A DNA stretch of 64,000 nt, taken from NCBI RefSeq assembly GCF_003852535.1, contig NZ_QAJP01000004.1, forward strand, positions 310,001-374,000. The letters are read 5' to 3'. The position numbers and the translations under genes were made by a program. This document shows, in pieces, positions 42,037 through 52,971 of this stretch (its first letter is position 1; the number at the start of each line of letters is the position of its first letter). The DNA comes from Herminiimonas sp. KBW02. GTDB taxonomy: Bacteria; Pseudomonadota; Gammaproteobacteria; Burkholderiales; Burkholderiaceae_D. The notes under the pieces are model-generated. The model ran no database searches. It saw only the letters and a program-made list of their open reading frames with translations, and was not told the DNA's origin.

Positions 42037-43725
42037 ATGCTCGCCTCGATCACTGATCTCTTGCGCCAGGTTCCGGAAATTGCCTTATTCCTTTCGCTTG
42101 CGATTGGTTATGCGATAGGGCAAATCAGGTTTGGCCCCATTCAGCTGGGTGGGGTGTGCGGTACCCTGATTACGGCACTCTTTATCGGACAGCTCGGCGT
42201 CACCCTGGATGCCAGCGTCAAAAATGTTTTCTTCATGTTGTTCATCTTCGCCCTTGGTTATGCCGGTGGCGCCCAATTTTTCTCCAATCTGAATCTCAAA
42301 GGCTTGCGCCTGGGTTTGCTGTGCCTGATCGAAGTGGTCGTGGTACTGGTGCTGGTCATGATCGCGACCAAAGTCATGAACCTCGATGCCGGTACCGCTG
42401 CAGGCTTGATGGCCGGTGCGGCGACTGAGTCTGCGGTGGTCGGTACCGCGACTGATGCAATCTCCAAACTCGCATTACCCGCTGCAGAGATACAGCAGTT
42501 GCAGGCGAATGTGGTGACTGCTTATTCGATCACTTATATCTTCGGTTTGATCACGATCGTGATTGTGACGAGTCAGATATTTCCTTTGTTATTGCGCGTC
42601 AACCTGCGTGAGGAAGCGGACAAATTATGGGCGCAGATGGGCGGCAAGGAAGCCGCACCGGATGAAGTCAATGCGATACGTGAAATGGCCGGACGCGTGT
42701 ACCTGATCGATGTGGGTGCCGGTCGCAGTATAGAGTCGCTGCATGCATTGTTTTCCGGTCAGGCCAGTGTGGAGCGCGTGGTACGCGGCGGTGGCAAGCT
42801 GGACGTCACACCCGGACTGAAGCTGCGCCGCGATGATCGTGTGCTGGTAATCGGCCATAGACGCGCATTGCTGACAGCGAGCAGCATACTGGGGCCGGAG
42901 TTTGCCGACACCGATCAACTGAATATGGTGGTGCAAACCGTCGAAGCGATGTTGAAGAACAAGGCTCTGATGGAACGCCAGCTGGGCGAAATCAGTTTGC
43001 CGCTGGGTGTGCATGTATCCGGCATCAAACGTGGTGAGCATGCCTTGCCACCTTTGCCGCATGTGCAATTGCTGCAGGGTGACGTGCTGCAGCTCTACAG
43101 TTCAGCTGAAGCCTATGCTTCTGCGATGGCGGAAGCGGTGGCGCTGATAGGTACGCGCATAGAGCGTACTGATCGCAGCAATATTGTGTACGCCGGGCTG
43201 GGTATCGTACTCGGTGTATTCATCGGTACCTTCAGCCTGAAGCTGGGTGGTATTCCGTTTTCGCTGGGCACCGGTGGCGGTGCCTTGCTGACCGGCCTGG
43301 TATTTGGCTGGTATCAATCCAAACGTCCGAATCTGATGGGCATACATCCGGATGCCTTGTCCCTGCTCAAGGATATCGGCCTGGCCAGTTTTATCGCTTG
43401 CGTCGGCCTCGCTTCCGGGCCGCAGGCACTGACGCTGATCAAGCAGTATGGCATTGCACTGCCGTTGATAGGCGTCGCCATCGCGGTGCTGCCTGCTTCG
43501 ATTTCACTGCTGGTCGGACACTTCATCCTGAAACTGGAAGCACCTATTTTGCTCGGTGCGATTGCGGGTCAGCAATGCAGTACTCCGGCCTTGAGCGCGA
43601 TCCAGAATGCCGCGGGCAATTCAACGCCTTTGCTGGGTTACACGATTACCTATGCTATTTCGAATGTGGTGTTGCCGCTGATGGGGCCGCTGATCGTCGG
43701 CCTGGTCGGCTATGTGCATCACTGA
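42037..43725 (+). CDS. aspT: Aspartate:alanine exchanger (AspT/YidE family), first copy
   Basis: This 562-residue inner-membrane antiporter has two blocks of about 5-6 helices around a central cytoplasmic domain with RCK_C/TrkA_C-like repeats (VYLIDVGAGRSIESL...VTPGLKLRRDDRVLVIG). The first block holds IALFLSLAIGYAIGQIRFG and GLMAGAATESAVVGTATDAI; the second, GGGALLTGLVFGWYQSKRP and ILLGAIAGQQCSTPALSAIQ. The AAE family exchanges aspartate for alanine electrogenically. It lies upstream of a second copy and of aspartate decarboxylase. No ribosome binding site beyond GAAAG is seen before ATG 42037. Confidence 0.9.
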   Translation: MLASITDLLRQVPEIALFLSLAIGYAIGQIRFGPIQLGGVCGTLITALFIGQLGVTLDASVKNVFFMLFIFALGYAGGAQFFSNLNLKGLRLGLLCLIEVVVVLVLVMIATKVMNLDAGTAAGLMAGAATESAVVGTATDAISKLALPAAEIQQLQANVVTAYSITYIFGLITIVIVTSQIFPLLLRVNLREEADKLWAQMGGKEAAPDEVNAIREMAGRVYLIDVGAGRSIESLHALFSGQASVERVVRGGGKLDVTPGLKLRRDDRVLVIGHRRALLTASSILGPEFADTDQLNMVVQTVEAMLKNKALMERQLGEISLPLGVHVSGIKRGEHALPPLPHVQLLQGDVLQLYSSAEAYASAMAEAVALIGTRIERTDRSNIVYAGLGIVLGVFIGTFSLKLGGIPFSLGTGGGALLTGLVFGWYQSKRPNLMGIHPDALSLLKDIGLASFIACVGLASGPQALTLIKQYGIALPLIGVAIAVLPASISLLVGHFILKLEAPILLGAIAGQQCSTPALSAIQNAAGNSTPLLGYTITYAISNVVLPLMGPLIVGLVGYVHH

Positions 43726-43798
43726 GTGTGAGCAGTGTGAGTAAACAATAAGTGCAAACAAGCCGAACTGATTTGGCCGAGACGAGTATCCGATACAT

Positions 43799-43824
43799 AA
43801 CGCAATTTAAGCAACGCAATTTAA
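43799..43824 (+). repeat. Tandem repeat in the leader of the second aspT
   Basis: AACGCAATTTAA occurs at 43799-43810 and 43813-43824, a 14-bp period. It lies just upstream of the second aspT ribosome binding site. It may be a regulatory pair or simply a short duplication. Confidence 0.55.
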
Positions 43825-43845
43825 ATTTTCACAAAGGTGATTGCT

Positions 43846-45534
43846 ATGGAATGGTTACACGAGTTATTTAAAAAATCTCCCGAGATTGCCCTGTTCCTGT
43901 CGTTGGCGCTGGGCTATTACATAGGGAAGATCAAGTTCGGCAAATTTCAGTTAGGCGGCGTCGCCGGCTCGCTGCTAGTGGCGGTGGTGGTGAGCCAGGT
44001 CGGGGTGCAGGTTGATCCCGGCGTCAAGGCGGTGCTGTTTGCCTTGTTCATTTATGCAGTCGGCTACGAAAGCGGACCGCAGTTCTTCAATTCCCTCGGC
44101 AAGCAATCAATACGTGAAATCATCCTGGCCGCAGTGCTGGCGATTACCGGTTTGATTACGGTTGTGGTCATGGCCAGGCTCTTCGGTCTGGATAAAGGTC
44201 TGGCTGCCGGTGTGGCAGCAGGCGGACTGACGCAGTCGGCGATTATCGGTACTGCCGGTGATGCGATTGCCAAACTGGGACTGGCAGCAGAAGAAGTGAC
44301 GCGCTTGCAGGGTAACGTCGCAGTTGGTTATGCGGTGACTTATGTGTTTGGTTCCTTCGGCGCCATCATCGTCTGCGTGAATATCCTGCCCAAGCTGATG
44401 GGGCGCAGCATCAAGGAAGATGCGGTGAAAGCGGAAGCGGCAATGCAAGCCGGCGTGCAGGTGCTGGGACCCGGACAACAGGCGGCAGCACCGGATCTGG
44501 TCGGACGAATTTATCAGATCGCGCAGGGCAGCAAGCAAACTGTGCGTGAAATAGAAACGGCGAATCCGGCGGTCTCTATCACTATCGAACGCATTAAGCG
44601 TCAGGGGCAGATCATCGAGGTCACACCGCAACTGGCACTGGAAGCCGGCGACATCGTACTGGTGGTCGGACGGCGTGAAGCGATGGTCGGTGTGGCGGCA
44701 CAACTGGGGCGCGAACTGTATGCAGTCGAAGGCATGGAACTCACCATGCAGCGCAAGGAACTGGTACTGACCAACAAGGATTATCACAACAAAACCGTCG
44801 GTGAAATCCGCAGCCAGACTTCACACAGCGTCAGCCACGGCATCTACGTGCTGCAAATCAGTCGTATGGGTCAGGTCTTGCCTATGCTGCCGGATACAGT
44901 GGTGCAACTCGGCGACGTCATCACGATCTACGGTTCCGAACAGGATGTGAAACGCATCGCGGCACTGGTCGGTTATGTGATCGTGCCTAGTGTGAAGACT
45001 GACTTCGTGTACATGGGGGCCGGTCTGGTGGTCGGTTTGCTGGTGGGCTTGTTGACAGCAAGAATCGGTTCGATTCCATTGACGCTGGGTAGCGGTGGCG
45101 GCGCCTTGTTGTCGGGCCTGTTGTTTGGCTGGTATCGCGCCAAGCGCCAGACCTTTGGTGCAATGCCTAGTGGTGCGGTGCAAATCCTGAAAGACCTGGG
45201 CCTGGCTGGTTTCGTCGTGGTCGTCGGTTTGTCATCCGGTCTGCAGGCGGTACAGACAGTGAAGGAACATGGCTTCACTATTTTTGGCGTCGGTGTGGTG
45301 GTGACCATCCTGCCGTTGATTCTCACCATGTTGATAGGCAAGTATGTACTGCGCTATGACAATACCGCTATCTTCGCCGGCGCACTGAGCGGTTCGCGCA
45401 GCGCTAATCCTGCTTTCGGTGAAGTGCTGGACAAGGCCGAAAACTCTATTCCTACCGTACCTTTCGCCATTACCTATGCGCTGGCGAATGTATTCCTGAC
45501 TTTGCTCGGGCCGCTGATCGTGGCTTTGGTTTGA
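43846..45534 (+). CDS. aspT: Aspartate:alanine exchanger (AspT/YidE family), second copy
   Basis: This 562-residue protein is a paralogue of the preceding gene, with the same architecture: N-terminal helices (IALFLSLALGYYIGKIKFG, GVAAGGLTQSAIIGTAGDAIAKLG), a central TrkA_C-like pair (VGRIYQIAQGSKQTVREIE, ITPQLALEAGDIVLVVG), and C-terminal helices (GSGGGALLSGLLFGWYRAKRQ, AIFAGALSGSRSANPAF). The start chosen is ATG 43846 with AAAGGTG as ribosome binding site; GTG 43837 is an alternative. It lies 74 bases before aspD. The two copies may form a heteromer or differ in substrate; sequence cannot decide. Confidence 0.9.
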   Translation: MEWLHELFKKSPEIALFLSLALGYYIGKIKFGKFQLGGVAGSLLVAVVVSQVGVQVDPGVKAVLFALFIYAVGYESGPQFFNSLGKQSIREIILAAVLAITGLITVVVMARLFGLDKGLAAGVAAGGLTQSAIIGTAGDAIAKLGLAAEEVTRLQGNVAVGYAVTYVFGSFGAIIVCVNILPKLMGRSIKEDAVKAEAAMQAGVQVLGPGQQAAAPDLVGRIYQIAQGSKQTVREIETANPAVSITIERIKRQGQIIEVTPQLALEAGDIVLVVGRREAMVGVAAQLGRELYAVEGMELTMQRKELVLTNKDYHNKTVGEIRSQTSHSVSHGIYVLQISRMGQVLPMLPDTVVQLGDVITIYGSEQDVKRIAALVGYVIVPSVKTDFVYMGAGLVVGLLVGLLTARIGSIPLTLGSGGGALLSGLLFGWYRAKRQTFGAMPSGAVQILKDLGLAGFVVVVGLSSGLQAVQTVKEHGFTIFGVGVVVTILPLILTMLIGKYVLRYDNTAIFAGALSGSRSANPAFGEVLDKAENSIPTVPFAITYALANVFLTLLGPLIVALV

Positions 45535-45596
45535 TCGTTTCTTTAATACACAGACTGTTTCGAGGTCGCTCGCACAGGGTTTCTCATCTTTGATAA

Positions 45597-47285
<1,689 letters not shown>

Positions 47286-47308
47286 CGTTTAACGGCGCGG
47301 CTTAAATA

Positions 47309-47341
47309 AAAAAGGGATGCACATGATGTGCATCCCTTTTT
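47309..47341. terminator. Bidirectional terminator between aspD and cheA
   Basis: AAAAGGGATGCACAT-G-ATGTGCATCCCTTTT is a perfect 15-bp palindromic stem with A- and T-runs on both sides, suitable for ending transcription of both convergent genes. Confidence 0.9.
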
Positions 47342-47360
47342 ACGTTTCTATTTAACTTTT

Positions 47361-49208
47361 TTACGCCGCCAGTCGTGGTGTTGATCGACAACCATCCAGC
47401 AGGAAGGACAGGCCGACCACCAGCACCAGCTCGCCTTCTGCCGAACGTGCAGTACCGGCGATACCGGGTACCGTAATCGCGGTCATCGGTTTGATGACCA
47501 GATCGGCCGTACCTTCGACCATGCCGACCGACAGGATGTAAGGTTGCGGTGCGGCGATAACGATGCCGACCTTTTCCACACCCACTTCGTAGGCGAGGGC
47601 GCCAGCCAGCGAACGTACCGGCAATGGACGGCCCTGGTCGCGCAGTACTGGCGCACCGCCGACTTGTTCGAACTCTTCCGGCAACTCGACTACACGCTGT
47701 ACGACCGCCATCGGCAATGCCAGTGCGGCATCCGAACTACGTACCAGCATGGTAGGAACAATCGACAATTCAATCGGCAAGCGGATCGAGAAGCGGGTAC
47801 CGGAGCCGAGCACCGAGTCAATGGTGATTGCGCCGCGATGTTTCTCGACGGCGGTTTTCACGACGTCCATACCGACACCACGACCGGAAACGCTGTTCGC
47901 CACTTCCTTGGTCGAGAAGCCCGGCAGGAATACCAGTTGCAGCATTTCTTCCGGCGTCTGTGCCGCGTTATCCGAGATCAGGCCTTTGGAGATCGCCTTG
48001 GCGCGCAGTTGCTGACCATCCATGCCTTTGCCATCGTCAGACAATTCAATCATGACGCTGCTGGCTTCCTGCCATGCTTTCAGCAGGATGGTGGATTTGG
48101 CAGGCTTGCCGGATTTGGCGCGCACTGGGGCTTCTTCGATGCCGTGATCCAGCGAGTTGCGCAGCATGTGCACCAAAGGATCGTACAGGCTGTCGACGAC
48201 GACGCGATCGACTTCGGTTTCTGCACCTTCGATTTGCAACTCGACATCCTTGCCCAGATCTTTCGCCAGTTCACGTACCAGACGTGGGAATTTCTGGAAC
48301 AACTTGCCTACCGGCTGCATGCGCGTCGCCAGCGTCGCGCGTTGCAATTCGGTGGAGTAGCGCGAAGCGCGGTTCAGGGTTTCGGCCAGCGCAGCCATCA
48401 GGGTAGCGGCATGGCCTTCTACCGGGAACTGCGCCAGTTTTTCCAGCAGTACGCTGGCCTGATTCGCAGCCTGTACCGATTCACCAGCCACTTCGAGCAG
48501 GGTATCGAGTTTGACGGCATCAACACGGATGCTGTCTTCCTTGAGTGCGCCACCTTGCTTGTCGCCACCGCCGCGACGGTCTACACCGTCCCACGGTTTA
48601 TTGGCTGCAGCGTCAGCCGGTTTGGCAGTAGCTGCCGGTGCAGCGACTTCAGCTGCAACAGCAGGCGTTGTGCTGGCGGCAACTGCGGCCAGTTCAGGCG
48701 CGGTACCGGCCGGTACCACAGCGAGGTATAAGGCATTCCAGTCCAGGCCGTCAGCCCCGACATTGCTGACAGGTGTTGCGGCAGCAGTCGCGACAGCAGG
48801 TGCAGCCGCAGCAGGCGCTTCAGTTTTACCTTCAATCGCGCTGGTCAGGATATCTTCCAGCGAGCTTGGCATCGCCGACAGGCTTTCCGGTTGCGCACCA
48901 TTCGCCAGTTCATCCAGTTGATCGGCGACAAAGCCGCTGGCTTGCAGCGCTGCTTCAATCGCGATAGGCGTGACCGGAACCTGGCCGGTACGCAGCGCAT
49001 CGAACAGGTTCTCTGTCAGATGGCAGGCCGAGACCATGGCCGGCAGGTTCATGAAACCGGCACCACCCTTGATCGTGTGGAAGGAGCGGAAAACTGCGTT
49101 CAGTGTATTGAGGTCACCTGGATTACGCTCCAGTGTAAGCAGGTGCTCTTCTACATTCGTCGCCAGTTCCAGCGCCTCAACGACGAAATCCTTGAGCATG
49201 TCATCCAT
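47361..49208 (-). CDS. cheA: Chemotaxis histidine kinase CheA
   Basis: This 615-residue kinase has a P1 HPt domain with phospho-His44 (FHTIKGGAGF), a long Ala/Pro-rich linker (about residues 120-225) where the CheY-binding P2 domain usually is, a dimerisation domain P3 (IRVDAVKLDTLLEVAGE), the P4 kinase domain (HMLRNSLDHGIE, DDGKGMD, GRGVGMDVVK) and a C-terminal CheW-like P5. No clear P2 is seen. Its start overlaps the cheZ stop (TGATG), so the two are translationally coupled. No cheW, cheY, cheR, cheB or receptor gene is adjacent, so this is a small or split chemotaxis locus. Confidence 0.92.
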   Translation of the reverse strand: MDDMLKDFVVEALELATNVEEHLLTLERNPGDLNTLNAVFRSFHTIKGGAGFMNLPAMVSACHLTENLFDALRTGQVPVTPIAIEAALQASGFVADQLDELANGAQPESLSAMPSSLEDILTSAIEGKTEAPAAAAPAVATAAATPVSNVGADGLDWNALYLAVVPAGTAPELAAVAASTTPAVAAEVAAPAATAKPADAAANKPWDGVDRRGGGDKQGGALKEDSIRVDAVKLDTLLEVAGESVQAANQASVLLEKLAQFPVEGHAATLMAALAETLNRASRYSTELQRATLATRMQPVGKLFQKFPRLVRELAKDLGKDVELQIEGAETEVDRVVVDSLYDPLVHMLRNSLDHGIEEAPVRAKSGKPAKSTILLKAWQEASSVMIELSDDGKGMDGQQLRAKAISKGLISDNAAQTPEEMLQLVFLPGFSTKEVANSVSGRGVGMDVVKTAVEKHRGAITIDSVLGSGTRFSIRLPIELSIVPTMLVRSSDAALALPMAVVQRVVELPEEFEQVGGAPVLRDQGRPLPVRSLAGALAYEVGVEKVGIVIAAPQPYILSVGMVEGTADLVIKPMTAITVPGIAGTARSAEGELVLVVGLSFLLDGCRSTPRLAA

Positions 49209-49999
49209 CAGAACCCCAGATCGGCAAGTAGGCCATCAACATCATCCTGCGCCATCGCAATGGCAGGTGCGGACGGACCGTTCATCAGTTCGACAGGTTT
49301 GTTTTCCGGATGGGCGGCCTTGACTTCGGCTGGTGCGTTGTCGCGCAACAGTTGCGCCAGTTCGCTCTCGGCCTTGTGGGTGATGGCCACGATTTTCTTG
49401 ATCAGTTGCCCGGTGATGTCCTGGAAATCCTGCGCCATCATGATTTCCAGCAGGCGGGCTTTTTCTGCCTCGGTCACTTCGGTGACCTTGCCGGCAAACT
49501 GGCGCGAATCATGTGCCAGTGTCTTGAATTCATCGACACTGAGCTTGCCGTCAAATAACTGTGCCCAGCGCGCATCCATATCCTTCGCGTTTTTGGACAG
49601 GGCATCCTGCTCCGGCATGCCGACATCGATGGCGTTCAATACTTTGTTGGCCGCTTGTTCGGTCAGGGTCGCGACGTATTCGAGACGACCCTGCGCATCA
49701 GTGATCTGTGAAGCAACGTCAGACAGCGAGCGGTCATAACCGAGTTCGCGCAAGGAATCGTGCAGCAGACGGACGATGCCGCCGAGGCGTTCATACATAG
49801 GCTTTTCGCCGGCGTCTTCATCGTTGGTCGCTTCAGATGTTGATGCTGTGACTGCAGCGGCAGGTGCGGCGGCAGCAGGTGATGCAGCCGGGGCCGGTGC
49901 AACTGCCGGGGCTACAGCAGCAGGCGCAGCTATCGATTCCGCTCGTTGCGCAGAAATCTCTTCAAACAATGCATCAAACTCATCTAAATCGCCGCTCAT
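49208..49999 (-). CDS. cheZ: Chemotaxis phosphatase CheZ
   Basis: This 263-residue protein dephosphorylates CheY-P. The long helical domain contains IMMAQDFQDITGQLIKKIV, with the D-x3-Q pair that inserts into the CheY active site (D143 and Q147 in E. coli). The C terminus (DDVDGLLADLGF) matches the CheY-binding tail. An Ala/Pro-rich segment (about residues 20-65) is an insertion not present in E. coli CheZ. AAAGG precedes ATG 49999. It is the first gene of a two-gene cheZ-cheA operon. Confidence 0.92.
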   Translation of the reverse strand: MSGDLDEFDALFEEISAQRAESIAAPAAVAPAVAPAPAASPAAAAPAAAVTASTSEATNDEDAGEKPMYERLGGIVRLLHDSLRELGYDRSLSDVASQITDAQGRLEYVATLTEQAANKVLNAIDVGMPEQDALSKNAKDMDARWAQLFDGKLSVDEFKTLAHDSRQFAGKVTEVTEAEKARLLEIMMAQDFQDITGQLIKKIVAITHKAESELAQLLRDNAPAEVKAAHPENKPVELMNGPSAPAIAMAQDDVDGLLADLGF

Positions 50000-50526
50000 G
50001 TAATACCTTTCCCTGTCTGTTTATCCATTTATATCCATGCCGGTAGTAGGGCGCTCGAATAAACGAGAGGCGCTGCACCCGGTTCGGGGTGCGCAAGGCC
50101 CGGCAGATTATGGATTTTGGTACGCGCATTTTGCGCGTTGATCCTAGGCAATAATACCCAGATTTAGGGGGGGCGCATAGTAATTCGGTGGAAGTTGGCG
50201 GCTCCTCGCAACACTTGCCAATTATTGTTAAACCGGCCGGATTTGCATGGTCTTTCTGTAACCGACTTGTCATAGCCGTCTGCCATGCTGGTCGAATGGG
50301 TTATGTGGCGTTTGAAATGGCAGTGCTGCGCCTGCGGCGGATGTGGTTTGACGCAGCCTGAGCACGCGCCTACACTGCAAGCACTTTTTACGTGCCCGGC
50401 ATTTGCGGCATAGCCAGCAAGCCTGCTTGCGTGCCGCTAAAGCTGCAAATTATTGTCAAGCTATCAGCGTTTCGCAAGCTTGATGCGCTATTTGGCATAC
50501 GCGCACAGCAGATTCCTACACCCGAC
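50000..50526. other. Divergent spacer between cheZ and cobT
   Basis: This 527-base region includes the cheZ promoter area (AAAGG and a TAAA...GCC pattern that does not fit the sigma-28 spacing) and the leader of cobT. I see no cobalamin riboswitch in front of cobT, unlike in front of the btuB genes. An inverted CGCGCATTTTGCGCG pattern lies near 50122-50136. No gene is apparent. Confidence 0.5.
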
Positions 50527-51564
50527 ATGACTACACTTTCTTCTACCGAGAACACCGCTTTATCTGCTGCGCTGGCGGCGGCCATCAATAACAAAACCAA
50601 ACCGCTGGGCAGCCTCGGCATGCTGGAGAAGCTGGCGCGCCAGATCGGCCTGATCCAGCAAACCACGCAGCCGCAGATTATTGATCCTGCGCTCATCGTT
50701 TTTGCCGCTGACCACGGCATCGTGGCCGAGAATGTTTCGGCCTATCCGCAAAGCGTGACCTGGCAAATGGTGGAAAACTTCCTGGCGGGAGGGGCGGCAA
50801 TTAACGTGTTTGCAAGGCAGAATCATTGTGCGCTGCACATCGTGGATGCCGGCGTGAACCATGATTTTGGTGCGCGTGACGGTTTGCTGGATCGCAAAGT
50901 GGCTTACGGTACACGCAACTTTGCGCAGGAAGCGGCGATGAGTGCTGAGCAATGCGCACAAGCGATAAGGGCCGGACGCGAGCTGGTCGCAGGGATCAAC
51001 GGTAATGTCCTGGGTTTTGGTGAGATGGGTATAGGCAACACCACATCGGCGGCCGCCATCATGCATGCGATGACCAGATTGCCTGCGGCCGAATGCGTAG
51101 GCGCTGGGACCGGTCTCGCGCAGGCAGGCATACTGCACAAGCAAAAGGTAGTGCAGGATGCCGTTGCGCATCATGCAGCCATCGTTGCGCAGAATGCACC
51201 ATTGGAGATTCTTGCCACTTTTGGCGGCTTTGAAATCGCCATGATCGTCGGCACCATGCTGGCTGCGGCGGAACGACGCATGGTCTTGCTGATAGACGGC
51301 TTTATTATTACCAGCGCCCTGATGGTGGCTGCGCGCATCGAGCCGGCTATCCTCGACTACTGTGTATTTGCGCATTGTTCGGATGAGCACGGACATCGCC
51401 AAATGATCAATCACCTCGGTGGTCGTCCGGTATTGCAGATGGGTTTGCGCCTGGGTGAGGGGACCGGCAGCGTGCTGGCTTTGCCGATGTTGCATGCAGC
51501 GGTCAACTTCCTGCGTGAAATGGCAACCTTTGAATCTGCTGACGTCAGTCAACAAAACGCTTAA
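50527..51564 (+). CDS. cobT: Nicotinate-nucleotide:dimethylbenzimidazole phosphoribosyltransferase
   Basis: This 345-residue enzyme makes alpha-ribazole phosphate, the lower ligand of cobalamin. Characteristic sequence includes FAADHGIVAENVSAYPQ near residue 60, GFGEMGIGNTTSAAA, LEILATFGGFEIAM, and GEGTGSVLALPML near the end with the catalytic Glu. The frame is open from 50392, but ATG 50527 (MTTLSSTENT) is where homology begins. It starts the cobT-cobS-cobC group; spacing to cobS is 23 bases. No ribosome binding site is obvious. Confidence 0.94.
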   Translation: MTTLSSTENTALSAALAAAINNKTKPLGSLGMLEKLARQIGLIQQTTQPQIIDPALIVFAADHGIVAENVSAYPQSVTWQMVENFLAGGAAINVFARQNHCALHIVDAGVNHDFGARDGLLDRKVAYGTRNFAQEAAMSAEQCAQAIRAGRELVAGINGNVLGFGEMGIGNTTSAAAIMHAMTRLPAAECVGAGTGLAQAGILHKQKVVQDAVAHHAAIVAQNAPLEILATFGGFEIAMIVGTMLAAAERRMVLLIDGFIITSALMVAARIEPAILDYCVFAHCSDEHGHRQMINHLGGRPVLQMGLRLGEGTGSVLALPMLHAAVNFLREMATFESADVSQQNA

Positions 51565-51587
51565 ATCTATAAAAATATCAGCACATC

Positions 51588-52400
51588 ATGGAATCAGAGA
51601 TCGTCCCGCACCAAAGTTTCGCTACACGTTGCCTGCATCAGCTGCGCCTGTTCTTTGTCGCCTTGCAATTCTTTACACGCATCCCGGTGCCGCGCTGGGT
51701 AGGCTTTGATGCGCAATGGTTGCAACATGCGTCGCGCTACTTCCCGGCGGTCGGCATCGTGGTAGCGCTGGCGACCGTCGTGGTCTACATCATTGCTTCG
51801 TTGCTATGGACGCAGTCGATTGCGGTGCTCTTATCGACCATTGCCGGGATTTACCTGACTGGTGCGTTCCATGAGGATGGTTTTGCTGACACCTGTGACG
51901 GTCTGGGTGGTGGCAGTACGCCGGAACGTGCGCTGGAAATCATGAAGGATTCGCGCATCGGTGCTTATGGTGCGATCGGCATCGGTCTGATGCTGGCGCT
52001 GAAGTGGATGGCGCTTTCCAGTCTGCCATCACCTGCGGTGGTTTCCGCCTTGCTGATAGCGCATCCACTGTCGCGCCTGGCAGCGATCAGTCTGGTGTGG
52101 CGCATGGAATATGCAAAAGAAAACGGGAAAGCGAAACCAATTGCGCAAGAGATGTCTAACCAGGAGTTCGGCATCGCTGCCGGTACTGTCCTGTTGCCTA
52201 TAGCATTGCTCTGCCTCACCGGTTTACTGCCTGTATCTGGCGTTGCATGCGGGATATTGTTTGCCGCGCTCGCCACACTCTGGCTGGCGCGCATGTTCCA
52301 GCGCCGCATTGCAGGTTATACCGGTGACACCCTCGGTGCCGTCCAGCAAGTGACAGAAGTCGCATTTTATCTTGGAGTATTGACTGTCATTACCCATTGA
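51588..52400 (+). CDS. cobS: Adenosylcobinamide-GDP ribazoletransferase (cobalamin synthase)
   Basis: This 270-residue membrane enzyme joins alpha-ribazole to adenosylcobinamide-GDP, the last joining step. It has about seven hydrophobic helices and the signature GAFHEDGFADTCDGLGGG, followed by ERALEIMKDSRIGAYGAIGI, with Asp residues likely binding Mg2+. The C terminus shows GYTGDTLGAVQQVTEVAFYL. It lies between cobT and cobC in the same orientation, with 23 and 8 bases between them, so one transcript is likely. Confidence 0.94.
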   Translation: MESEIVPHQSFATRCLHQLRLFFVALQFFTRIPVPRWVGFDAQWLQHASRYFPAVGIVVALATVVVYIIASLLWTQSIAVLLSTIAGIYLTGAFHEDGFADTCDGLGGGSTPERALEIMKDSRIGAYGAIGIGLMLALKWMALSSLPSPAVVSALLIAHPLSRLAAISLVWRMEYAKENGKAKPIAQEMSNQEFGIAAGTVLLPIALLCLTGLLPVSGVACGILFAALATLWLARMFQRRIAGYTGDTLGAVQQVTEVAFYLGVLTVITH

Positions 52401-52408
52401 GGAGTGCC

Positions 52409-52963
52409 ATGCATCTTTATCTCGTCCGTCATCCACGTCCGATAGTTGCTGCTAACACTTGTTATGGCAGCACGGATCTGGCTGTTGCCGCGGAAGAGTT
52501 GGCATCGGCTCATGCGTCCTTGTTGCCGGTGCTGCCCAAGAATGCGAAGGTATTTTCCAGTCCCTTGCGTCGTTGCATGGACTTATCGGAAAGCCTGGCG
52601 CAGACGCTGGGCTGTGCCAAACCGACCTACGATGAGCGACTGGCGGAAATGCATTTTGGTGATTGGGAAATGCGTACCTGGGATGACATTCCGCGCACCG
52701 CTATCGATGCGTGGAGCCAGGATATGGTTGACTATCAACCTGGTGGTGGCGAAAGCGTGATGCAGGTCGCACATCGGGTACGCGCATTCCGTGACGAGCT
52801 GACTGAGTTGCAAGTCGACCACGCCATCGTCATTTGCCATGCTGGCATCATCCGCCTGCTGGCAGCCTGTGAACATGGTTTGTCGGTGCCGGAAATGGCT
52901 TTGTATGCGGCGCAGAAGCCGCACAAAATACGCTACGGAGAATTACTGGTAGTTGACTGCTAA
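52409..52963 (+). CDS. cobC: Alpha-ribazole phosphatase, histidine phosphatase family
   Basis: This 184-residue phosphatase removes phosphate from alpha-ribazole-5'-phosphate. The catalytic His is in LYLVRHPRP (RHP in place of the usual RHG), a second motif is SSPLRRCMDLSESL, ERLAEMHFGDWEM carries the conserved acid, and the second catalytic His is in VICHAGIIRLL. ATG 52409 has GAGGAG upstream; the longer frame from 52397 has no such support. Its place after cobT-cobS makes the cobalamin role more likely than a generic phosphoglycerate mutase. Confidence 0.85.
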   Translation: MHLYLVRHPRPIVAANTCYGSTDLAVAAEELASAHASLLPVLPKNAKVFSSPLRRCMDLSESLAQTLGCAKPTYDERLAEMHFGDWEMRTWDDIPRTAIDAWSQDMVDYQPGGGESVMQVAHRVRAFRDELTELQVDHAIVICHAGIIRLLAACEHGLSVPEMALYAAQKPHKIRYGELLVVDC

Positions 52964-52971
52964 GCGGATGG

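Noticed and set aside
50100..50200. TAAA...GCCTAGGA as a sigma-28 promoter for cheZ
   Set aside because: The spacer is 13 bases instead of 15 and the -10 matches only partly.
50280..50526. Cobalamin riboswitch in front of cobT
   Set aside because: No TTAAACGGGAA core and no B12 box could be found, unlike the two copies before the btuB genes.
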